This document shows positions 7,364 through 13,656 of a stretch of DNA of 23,507 bases, one piece after another. Under the pieces are notes generated by a model. The model was given only the letters and a program-made list of their open reading frames with translations, was not told the origin of the DNA and searched no databases. Numbering within the stretch: the stretch's first letter is position 1; each line of letters opens with the position of its first letter. The translations under genes and the position numbers were made by a program. The DNA is taken from assembly GCA_002311665.1 (NCBI GenBank), contig DBYX01000008.1, forward strand, positions 1-23,507, read 5' to 3'. Origin of the DNA: Lachnoclostridium sp. UBA1175. GTDB taxonomy: Bacteria > Bacillota > Clostridia > Lachnospirales > Lachnospiraceae.

Positions 7364-9100
7364 TCAGGCGATCTTCCACGAAGCAGCCTCGCTGCGCTCG
7401 GAGACGAAGCGTCGGTAAATGCCGTCCTGCTTCATCAGCTGCTCATGCGTGCCCTGCTGCGCGATGTGCCCCTGATCGACCACGAGGATCTGATCGGCAT
7501 TGCGCACGGTCTTCAGGCGATGCGCGATCATGATGATCGTCTTGTTGCGCGTAAGCTCCTGCACCGCCTTGACGAGCTCGGCCTCATTTTCCGGATCGAC
7601 GTTCGCGGTTGCCTCGTCGAGGATGATGATCGGGCTGTCCTTCAAGATGGCTCGTGCGATGGAGATGCGCTGTTTCTCACCGCCCGAGAGCGATGCGCCG
7701 CCCTCGCCGATGACGGTCTCATAGCCGTCCGGCAGCTGCATGATGAAATCATGGCAACGCGCCTTCTTCGCCGCCTCGATCACGCGTTCCATCGACGCCT
7801 CGGGCTCACCGAAGCGGATGTTGTTCGCGATCGTGTCCTCGAAGAGATACACGCGCTGGAACACGAAGCTGAAGTTTCGCATCAGGGAGTCGAAGCTGTA
7901 CTCCTTCACATTTCGCCCGTTTAAAAGCACCTCACCCTCCTGCACATCCCAGAACCGGGCGATCAGGCTCGTGAGCGTTGTCTTACCTCCGCCGGAAGGT
8001 CCGACGATCGCCGTCGTTGTCTTCTCCGGGATCCGCAGCGATACATTGTCGATGATGCGGCGGGATTCGTAGGCGAAACTTACGTTTTTCAGCTCGATGT
8101 CACAGTGTTTCGGCGTGATATCCGCGCCGGTCGTATCCATAGCAGGCTCCGAAAGGACGCCCTTCGCCTGCGTGACCGCAATGTCGATCGTGCGCAGAAG
8201 CGCCGAGAAATTGCCCATCAGATCAAGGCTCTCGTAGATGAGGAACGACGAAACGGTCATCATGATCGTATACAGAAGGTCCATCGTCCCCGCAAAATAA
8301 AACTTCACCGAGGCGATCGCCATCGCGATCCCCATAAGCTTTGTCGTGATGTTCTGCAGTGTCATAAACGGGATGACGGAATACTCGAGGAGCGTGTCAC
8401 CCTTGCACTTGTTTTTGATCGCTTTTGAGAGCTTCTTCGCCTCCTTGCCTGTGAGGTTGAAGTTCTTCACCTCGGCAATGCCCTGCACGTACTCAATGAC
8501 GGCGGACACTAATGCCTCATCAGCCACGGCCTTGCGCGGCGCCGAGCGCTTCGCGGAAGCCTGCATCAGCGCGTTGAAGACACCGAAGAGAACTACACCG
8601 ATCACCAGAATGATACCGATGCGCCAGTCAAAGAAGAAGATCATGACGATGATGACCGCCGTTGTGAGAATGCCCTGCGTCGTCATCATGATGACTCGCG
8701 CCGCAACATCCGCAAGTCCCTCCATCACGTTGGTCGTGATGTTGGTGATACGCCCCAGACTGTTTTGGTTGAAAAATCCCATTGGAAGATAGCGCAGGTG
8801 CTCCGCAATCTCCATTCTCTTGTTGCAGCTGCTGTGGTACCCGGCCTCGCACTGAAGCATCGTTGTTTTCAGGGAAACCAGGATCTGGCCGATCACCGAG
8901 ATGCACATGATACCGAACGACCCCCAGATGTGCTTAGCGCTCATGTCGTTATTTATGATGCCCATCGCCACCACGCCGATCGCCGGTATGCGGAGCGCCG
9001 TGAACATCGCACGTAGGACGCCGAGAATCATCGACAGCCGCAGTTTGCGGCGGTCTTCCTCGTTACAGAAATCAAAGAATTTTCGTAAAATCGCAAGCAT
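7364..9100 (-). CDS. ABC transporter, fused permease and ATPase (second of operon)
   Basis: 578 residues: membrane domain about 20-310, with the coupling-helix region LPMGFFNQNSLGRI at 105-118 that has a counterpart in the fourth gene (IPMGYFTEGNIGKI). The ATPase domain has Walker A GPSGGGKTT at 367-375, Q-loop VFQ near 413-415, signature LSGGEKQ at 471-477, Walker B IIILDEAT at 491-498 and H-loop AHR at 526-528. The ATG at 9100 shares its A with the TAA of the first gene (TAATG) and has GGAGGT seven bases upstream inside that gene. These fused half-transporters with paired VFQ- and VSQ-type subunits resemble the YbtP/YbtQ and IrtA/IrtB siderophore importers, which keep an exporter fold but import. 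That assignment is an inference from pairing and operator. Confidence 0.85.
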   Translation of the reverse strand: MLAILRKFFDFCNEEDRRKLRLSMILGVLRAMFTALRIPAIGVVAMGIINNDMSAKHIWGSFGIMCISVIGQILVSLKTTMLQCEAGYHSSCNKRMEIAEHLRYLPMGFFNQNSLGRITNITTNVMEGLADVAARVIMMTTQGILTTAVIIVMIFFFDWRIGIILVIGVVLFGVFNALMQASAKRSAPRKAVADEALVSAVIEYVQGIAEVKNFNLTGKEAKKLSKAIKNKCKGDTLLEYSVIPFMTLQNITTKLMGIAMAIASVKFYFAGTMDLLYTIMMTVSSFLIYESLDLMGNFSALLRTIDIAVTQAKGVLSEPAMDTTGADITPKHCDIELKNVSFAYESRRIIDNVSLRIPEKTTTAIVGPSGGGKTTLTSLIARFWDVQEGEVLLNGRNVKEYSFDSLMRNFSFVFQRVYLFEDTIANNIRFGEPEASMERVIEAAKKARCHDFIMQLPDGYETVIGEGGASLSGGEKQRISIARAILKDSPIIILDEATANVDPENEAELVKAVQELTRNKTIIMIAHRLKTVRNADQILVVDQGHIAQQGTHEQLMKQDGIYRRFVSERSEAASWKIA

Positions 9101-10863
9101 TATGCCACCTCCGTATCCTTCGCGCTGCTGTGGGCTTCCCACATCTCACGGTACAATGCGCTCTTTTCAAGAAGTTCCTCCTGCGTGCCCTCCGCCTCCA
9201 CACATCCGTCGTTGATCAGTACGATGTGATCAGCCGTAGCGATTGTGGAAAGGCGGTGCGCGATGACGATCAGTGTCTTGTCCTTCACAAGCTTCGCAAC
9301 CGACTTCTGGACGAGTGCTTCATTTTCCGGATCGGTGTAGGCTGTCGCCTCGTCGAGGATGACAACAGGCGCGTCCTTGAGCATTGCGCGGGCAATCGCG
9401 ATCCGCTGCCGCTCGCCGCCCGAAAGGTGTGCTCCCGAGCCGCCGGCGATCGTGTTGTAGCCGTTTTCAAGGTTCATGATGAAGTCGTGGCAGCCGCACG
9501 CCTTCGCGGCGGCGATCACGTCCTCATCGGTCGCGCCCGGGCGGCCCATACGGATATTTTCCATGACCGAAACGTCAAACAGGTAATTGTCCTGCGAGAC
9601 GTACGCAATGTTTTTGTTGTACTCCGCGAGGGCGATCTTGCGGATGTCCGCGCCGCCGTAGGTGATCACACCCTCATCGACGTCCCAGAAGGAGGCGATC
9701 AGCTTGGCAACCGTTGACTTGCCGGCACCGGACGGGCCGACCAAAGCAGCAACTTCCCCCTCCGCGATCTTCAAATTGACGCCGTGCAGGACCTCCTGCT
9801 CCTTGTATCCGAAGTGTACATTCTTCAACTCGATCACGCTTCCGTTCGGCTTCACCTGCGACTTCTCCGGGCGTTCCAGGTCACGCATCGTGAGGATCGC
9901 CGTCGCCTCGCCGATGATGACACCCATCTTGTTGGCGTCGTCCATGTAGCTTGCGACTCGCACAAACGGGCCGACCAGGCCGAGTGCTAAGATGATGATC
10001 ATCAGCACATCCGGCCCGGTAGTCCGTCCGGTCATATAGAACCACGCTGAGAAAGGAAGAAGCGAGAGAAGCTGTGCAGGCATGAGCGCCATGCCCACAT
10101 TCTGGTCGATGTTGCACTTGCGCATCCACTCGATGAAGCAGTCCGCGCCCTCTTTCGCGGCGCGGACGAACTTCTCGTAGGAGGTTTTGGATTTGCCGAA
10201 CGCCTTGATGACCTCAATGCCGTTGATGTACTCGACGGCCGTGTCATTCAGGGCCTTCGTTTTCTGAATTGCATTGTCAAAATCCTTCTGTGATCCGGCC
10301 ATCATATGACCGAAGAAGATCAGACCGACCGGGAGGCTCAGAAGAGAGAGAAGCGCAAGCCGCCAGTCGATGGTCAGCATGAGGATGAAGATCCCGATCG
10401 GCACAACCGCGTTTGAGAGCACCTCGGGGATCATATGCGCGAGCGTCGTCTCGATGGAGTTCACACGCTCGATGATGATGTTCTTGTATGTTCCGGATGA
10501 CTGCTCGAGCACGTCTCCCAGGGGCATGCGCGCCAGCTTGGCGGTCAGGCGGCGTCGGATCTCTGCGAGCACGGAAAACGTCGCTTTGTGCGACAGTGTC
10601 GTGGAGAAGCAGTGGAACAACCTGTGCAGCACCCAGAACAGCGCCATCCACGCGATCCGGTTCATGCAGTACGCTTCATCCGCAGTGTGCTCCACAAGCC
10701 CCTTCACCATGTTGCCTAGATACAGATACGGGACAAATCCGCAGATGACACTGCCGAACGCGAGAAGAATGCTCGCGATGTAATGAATGCGGTGAATCCC
10801 CGCAAACTCTACGATCCAGCCGAGCGTCGATCTGCCCTTTCCGTCCTTCTTGCTTTTTTCCAT
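9100..10863 (-). CDS. ABC transporter, fused permease and ATPase (first of operon)
   Basis: 587 residues with a basic start (MEKSKKDGKGR), six membrane segments (about 25-310) and an ATPase domain: Walker A GPSGAGKS at 376-383, Q-loop VSQD near 422-425, signature LSGGERQ at 480-486, Walker B VVILDEAT at 500-507, H-loop AHR at 535-537. A longer frame is open to 11004 but would cover the promoter and operator; ATG at 10863 has AAAGGA nine bases upstream and is chosen. It heads the four-gene operon. Its promoter carries the GTTAG-N6-CTAAC box just downstream of the -10, plus a second inverted repeat upstream, and the TetR gene lies directly before it. Two regulators may therefore control the operon. 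Confidence 0.86.
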   Translation of the reverse strand: MEKSKKDGKGRSTLGWIVEFAGIHRIHYIASILLAFGSVICGFVPYLYLGNMVKGLVEHTADEAYCMNRIAWMALFWVLHRLFHCFSTTLSHKATFSVLAEIRRRLTAKLARMPLGDVLEQSSGTYKNIIIERVNSIETTLAHMIPEVLSNAVVPIGIFILMLTIDWRLALLSLLSLPVGLIFFGHMMAGSQKDFDNAIQKTKALNDTAVEYINGIEVIKAFGKSKTSYEKFVRAAKEGADCFIEWMRKCNIDQNVGMALMPAQLLSLLPFSAWFYMTGRTTGPDVLMIIILALGLVGPFVRVASYMDDANKMGVIIGEATAILTMRDLERPEKSQVKPNGSVIELKNVHFGYKEQEVLHGVNLKIAEGEVAALVGPSGAGKSTVAKLIASFWDVDEGVITYGGADIRKIALAEYNKNIAYVSQDNYLFDVSVMENIRMGRPGATDEDVIAAAKACGCHDFIMNLENGYNTIAGGSGAHLSGGERQRIAIARAMLKDAPVVILDEATAYTDPENEALVQKSVAKLVKDKTLIVIAHRLSTIATADHIVLINDGCVEAEGTQEELLEKSALYREMWEAHSSAKDTEVA

Positions 10864-10881
10864 ACAGAAATCCTTTCTGCG

Positions 10882-10897
10882 GTTAGCCTCGGCTAAC
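10882..10897 (-). promoter_or_regulatory. Metal-type operator, ABC operon
   Basis: GTTAGCC-TC-GGCTAAC, a perfect 7-bp inverted repeat, 18 bases upstream of the first ABC start codon and 5 bases downstream of a -10 box (TATGAT on the minus strand, 10903-10908). Confidence 0.7.
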
Positions 10898-10902
10898 TGC
10901 AC

Positions 10903-10931
10903 ATCATATTTTAAGGCTGCAAGAAGCAGCC
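10903..10931 (-). promoter_or_regulatory. ABC operon promoter with inverted repeat over the -35 region
   Basis: TATGAT (10903-10908) has no convincing -35 partner. The expected -35 region is instead occupied by GGCTGC-N5-GCAGCC (10915-10931), a perfect 6-bp inverted repeat. A weak -35 with a palindrome on it is compatible with control by a dimeric regulator, possibly the TetR protein next door. Confidence 0.45.
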
Positions 10932-10938
10932 CGATAAT

Positions 10939-10992
10939 CAAAAACAACGGCGAACGATGTTCGCCCGCGTCACAAAGCGTACATCGTTCACC
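10939..10992 (-). terminator. Terminator of the TetR gene
   Basis: On the minus strand GGTGAACGATGT pairs with ACATCGTTCGCC over 12 bp (one G-U pair), followed by GTTGTTTTTG. The 3' arm can alternatively fold with GGCGAAC upstream of it as GGCGAAC-ATC-GTTCGCC. It lies about 40 bases after the tetR stop and separates that gene from the ABC promoter. Confidence 0.8.
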
Positions 10993-11030
10993 TCGCACAG
11001 TCAAGACACACTTTTGTCTTTTTGTTCGCT

Positions 11031-11660
11031 CTAAAATGTCTCCGCCGGCACGCCCATAACGCTCAGCCAGCCCGGCATAAAGAAGCGATCCAGGGTATCG
11101 GCATAGTGCAGGGCTTCCTCCCGCGTAAAACCGTGTTTCACCGCCTCAAAGACCGCGTTCACCTGTGACGTTACCAGAAGATGCACCTCCGTACGGGGCA
11201 GATCGACCGGATTCTCCCCTCTCTTGCGGAGCTCGCTGATAAATGCAAGCGTCGAAGTCTCTTCGAGTCTTGCAATTTCGTGGATATAGTTCTCGTAGAC
11301 GGTGCCCTCGGACTTTATGACAAGCAGTCGGAACTCATCCGGGTGGTCATAGATAAATTCCATGGCCCAGCGATTCCCGCCGGTCTGCTCTGCGAGGATT
11401 GCCGCATTTCCGCTTCCGAGTTCCGCATACTCCCGGCGTTCCCGCTCGCGGTACTGCTGCTCGAACTCCGACTTCACGGGTTCAACAAGGCTCGCAAACA
11501 TTTCCTCCTTGCTCGGAAAATGCTTATACAGCCCTGACGCGCTCATCCCTGCTTCCGCGGCGATGTTGCGCATCGACGCCTCCTTGAAGCCGCATCGCTC
11601 AAATTCTTTCTTGGCCGCAGCCACGATTTTTACGTGGCTGACTGTTTTTTTCTTAGGCAT
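11031..11660 (-). CDS. TetR/AcrR-family transcriptional regulator
   Basis: 209 residues. The N-terminal helix-turn-helix is classic TetR: KIVAAAKKEFERCGFKEASM, then RNIAAEAGMSASGLYKHF at 31-48, then PSKEEMF. Residues about 60-209 form the variable ligand-binding and dimerisation domain, with no recognisable ligand signature. ATG at 11660 follows AGGGGG. A TATACT -10 box (11719-11724 on the minus strand) and a 28-bp palindrome (11687-11714) lie in front, the latter a likely autoregulatory site. It is transcribed toward the ABC operon but separated from it by a terminator. It may regulate itself and the ABC quartet in response to a transported compound; this is inferred from position. Confidence 0.85.
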   Translation of the reverse strand: MPKKKTVSHVKIVAAAKKEFERCGFKEASMRNIAAEAGMSASGLYKHFPSKEEMFASLVEPVKSEFEQQYRERERREYAELGSGNAAILAEQTGGNRWAMEFIYDHPDEFRLLVIKSEGTVYENYIHEIARLEETSTLAFISELRKRGENPVDLPRTEVHLLVTSQVNAVFEAVKHGFTREEALHYADTLDRFFMPGWLSVMGVPAETF

Positions 11661-11686
11661 ATTACCCCCTGATCATTCACAACATT

Positions 11687-11714
11687 TGACGGGAGCCCGG
11701 CAAGGCTCCCGTCA
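11687..11714 (-). promoter_or_regulatory. 28-bp palindrome upstream of tetR
   Basis: TGACGGGAGCC-CGGCAA-GGCTCCCGTCA: 11-bp perfect arms and a 6-base centre. It begins 4 bases downstream of the -10 box TATACT and ends 26 bases before the tetR start. No U-tract follows on either strand, so it is more like an operator than a terminator. Confidence 0.6.
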
Positions 11715-11800
11715 GAACAGTATAACAAAGGCAAGAAAACAACACGCCCAACCATCTATGTGATGTATTCTTTTTCACCGGATCCCGTCAAGACAGATAA

Positions 11801-11830
11801 GGGCTGCGCTCGCGTTACCGGGCGCAGCCC
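11801..11830 (-). terminator. Hairpin ending the flavodoxin-stub transcript (possible terminator)
   Basis: Perfect 9-bp stem GGGCTGCGC / GCGCAGCCC with a 12-base loop. On the minus strand it is followed by TTATCTGTCTT, a poor U-tract. It lies 74 bases after the stub stop codon. Confidence 0.5.
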
Positions 11831-11903
11831 CCGGATTCCAATGGCCGATGATCAACACTTTCCAAAGCCGCTGTTTTGCGGCGTATAACGTACTTTGCTT
11901 TCT

Positions 11904-11978
11904 TTACGCGAGCACTGCACCGGCCATTGCCTCCGTATTTCCGGTGCCGCTCCAATATACAATTGCAACCTTATTCAT
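11904..11978 (-). pseudogene. Flavodoxin N-terminal stub
   Basis: ATG at 11978 opens a 24-codon ORF reading MNKVAIVYWSGTGNTEAMAG, then AVLA and stop. This is the flavodoxin start: beta strand one followed by the FMN-phosphate loop SGTGNTE. A normal short flavodoxin is about 140 residues and I find no remaining part in any frame downstream; only 73 bases separate the stop from the terminator-like hairpin, so most of the gene seems deleted. AAGGA lies about 11 bases upstream of the ATG and GGAG directly before it. A strong promoter with the metal box lies about 240 bases upstream. Flavodoxins commonly replace ferredoxin under iron shortage, which fits that box. Either a relic or the tail of a functional RNA. 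Confidence 0.6.
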
Positions 11979-12235
11979 CTCCGTTACTTTCCTTTCTTCT
12001 GTTTATTTTGCGAGTTATCTTTGGGTAACTCATGGTCGTCAACCGTTCCACGGGTTCGCCGTTTCGCAACCTTCGACACAACAGCTCTGTGCATTTTCTG
12101 TATTTGCAAAACGTCCTGTTTGCCGCCTCGGCATCGCGAGCCTTCTCCCTCGGATGCCCTGCCGTCAATCGGCCGGCACCCTGTCTGTTTCCTCTGTAAT
12201 CACATCTGTTCTTTTCAGTTGCCCCCGGCTAACTG
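11979..12235 (-). ncRNA. Candidate structured leader or small RNA
   Basis: No intact gene lies in 11661-12352; this part holds paired elements on the minus strand. GGCATC-CGAG, 8-base loop, CTCG-C-GATGCC (12130-12158) forms a 10-bp stem with one bulge; CGGCA/TGCCG flanks it (12174-12178 with 12121-12125). GAGTTA, 8-base loop, TAACTC (12012-12031) forms another hairpin. The transcript would begin near 12235, at the metal box. The stretch GAGGGAGAAGG recalls the end of an FMN riboswitch but the rest does not fit. Open frames here (for example one ending in SYPKITRKINRRKESNGDE) resemble nothing I know. Confidence 0.3.
12218..12233 (-). promoter_or_regulatory. Metal-type operator, flavodoxin locus
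   Basis: GTTGCCC-CC-GGCTAAC on the plus strand: the right arm is identical to the ABC operon box and the left arm has two changes. It is 8 bases downstream of the -10 box. Confidence 0.55.
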
Positions 12236-12241
12236 TTGCGG

Positions 12242-12270
12242 ATTATAGCACACTAATTCTCATCTTGCAA
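12242..12270 (-). promoter_or_regulatory. Strong promoter of the flavodoxin locus
   Basis: Minus strand TTGCAA (12265-12270), 17-base spacer, TATAAT (12242-12247): one of the best sigma-A matches in the window, though it now precedes almost no protein-coding sequence. Confidence 0.75.
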
Positions 12271-12288
12271 GCACTATTTTACGAAAAA

Positions 12289-12331
12289 TCAAAAAAGTTG
12301 CAGAACGGTAACCGACACCGCTCTGCAACTT
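12289..12331 (-). terminator. Terminator of the alcohol dehydrogenase gene
   Basis: Minus strand AAGTTGCAGAGCGGT, 7-base loop, ACCGTTCTGCAACTT (15-bp stem, one G-U pair) followed by TTTTTTGA. Confidence 0.93.
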
Positions 12332-12352
12332 TCGTGTTCACTTTCCTATTGC

Positions 12353-13531
12353 TCACATGCTCATCCGGTAGATCGCGAGCATGTCCTGCTCGTTCAGCTT
12401 CCGCGCCGACCCCATCTCGCCGCCGACACCGACCGCGCATTTGTGTGCCATAAGCACGAGGTCCTCCTCAGTCGCCTTGACGCCGAGTTCGCGGAGGTTT
12501 GTGGGCATCTTGATCTCGCGGTAGAAGTCCTCGACCGCCTCGATGCCGCGAAGCGCAATCTCCTCGTCGGTGCCCTCGTTCGCGACACCCATCACGTTAA
12601 TCGCAAAACGCTTGAAGCGCGGCAGGCAGTTCTTGTAGACATAGCGTGCCCAGCTGCCCCAGATCGCCGCAAGGCCAGCGCCGTGTGCCACGTCGTACAG
12701 GCCGCCGAGCTCATGCTCGAGCTTGTGCGTCATCCAGTCGCCGCCGTCGTTGCCGCAGCCCGTGAGTCCGTTGTGCGCAAGGCTTCCTGCCCACATCACC
12801 TCGGCGCGTGCGTCGTAGTTGTTCGGATCCTTCGCGAGGATCTTCGCCTGCTCCTTCACGGTCCGGAGAAGTCCCTCGGCCAGCGCGTCCGTGATCTCCA
12901 TATTGCCGCCGTTCGTAAAATACCGCTCCATCGTATGCATCATGATGTCGGTGCAGCCGCACGCCGTCTGGTAGTCCGGCAGAGTCATCGTGAGTTCCGG
13001 GTTGAGGATCGCAAACTTCGGTCTGCCGTAATCGCTGCTGTAGCCGCGCTTTACCCATCCTTCCTCCTTCGTGATGACGGAGGAATCGCTCATCTCGCTG
13101 CCCGTCGCGGCGATCGTGAGGATGACACCGAGAGGCATGCATCCCTTCGCCTTTCTCTTGTAATCATAGAAATCCCAAACATCACCGTCGTTCGCGAGGC
13201 CGTAGCCGATCGCCTTCGCCGAGTCGATCGCGCTTCCGCCGCCGACTGCGAGCAGAAAGTCAACGCCCTCCTTCCGGCACAGCTCGATGCCCTCGTACAC
13301 GAGCGTCAGATGCGGGTTCGGAACCGCTCCACCGAGCGTAATGTACGCGATCCCGGCGTCGTCCAACACCTTCGTGACGCGCGCCAGAAGCCCCGAGCGA
13401 ACGACACTGCCGCCGCCGTAGTGGATCAGCACCTTCGTGCCGCCGAACTCCTTGATCAGGTCCGCGACCTGATACTCCGTCTCCTTACCGAAAACCACCT
13501 TCGTGGGTGTAAAATACCGAAAACCAAACAT
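12353..13531 (-). CDS. Iron-containing alcohol dehydrogenase (BdhA/YqhD group)
   Basis: 392 residues, the usual size of group III metal-dependent alcohol dehydrogenases, reducing aldehydes to alcohols with NAD(P)H in the cytoplasm. The N-terminal dinucleotide domain has GGGSAIDSAKAIGYG at 97-111. The C-terminal helical domain carries the four metal ligands in the YqhD pattern: D195, H199, H269 and H283 (CGCTDIMMHT and THKLEHELGGLYDVAHGAG). The open frame extends 23 codons upstream, but ATG at 13531 with AAGGAG at seven bases and the family start (FGFRYFTPTKVVFGK) fix the start. It is single-gene, between two terminators. A role in butanol, ethanol or aldehyde reduction during fermentation or detoxification is likely; the exact substrate is not visible. 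Confidence 0.9.
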   Translation of the reverse strand: MFGFRYFTPTKVVFGKETEYQVADLIKEFGGTKVLIHYGGGSVVRSGLLARVTKVLDDAGIAYITLGGAVPNPHLTLVYEGIELCRKEGVDFLLAVGGGSAIDSAKAIGYGLANDGDVWDFYDYKRKAKGCMPLGVILTIAATGSEMSDSSVITKEEGWVKRGYSSDYGRPKFAILNPELTMTLPDYQTACGCTDIMMHTMERYFTNGGNMEITDALAEGLLRTVKEQAKILAKDPNNYDARAEVMWAGSLAHNGLTGCGNDGGDWMTHKLEHELGGLYDVAHGAGLAAIWGSWARYVYKNCLPRFKRFAINVMGVANEGTDEEIALRGIEAVEDFYREIKMPTNLRELGVKATEEDLVLMAHKCAVGVGGEMGSARKLNEQDMLAIYRMSM

Positions 13532-13557
13532 ACCTTCTCTCCTTCCATACATTTTCC

Positions 13558-13605
13558 GAAAAATAATCGGGTATGCCATTATCGTAGCACACCCGATCAT
13601 CTCAA
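13558..13605 (-). terminator. Terminator of the lipoprotein gene with an overlapping promoter
   Basis: On the minus strand ATCGGGTGTGC, 10-base loop, GCATACCCGAT (13566-13597) makes an 11-bp stem with one G-U pair, followed by TATTTTTC. The same stretch holds TTGAGA (13600-13605), 16-base spacer and GATAAT (13578-13583), the only promoter-like signal I find for the dehydrogenase gene, with its -10 in the hairpin loop. Confidence 0.7.
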
Positions 13606-13656
13606 AGAATAGCGAATATTATACTTCTCTTGTCTTCAATCCGCTTTCGACGCCTC

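Noticed and set aside
10864..11004. N-terminal extension of the first ABC gene
   Set aside because: It would run through the promoter, the operator and part of the tetR terminator; the start at 10863 has a good ribosome binding site and a normal N-terminus.
12100..12200. FMN riboswitch in front of the flavodoxin stub
   Set aside because: Only a GAGGGAGAAGG-like stretch matches; the conserved GGGGCAGGGTG and CCGGCGGT parts of the RFN element are missing.
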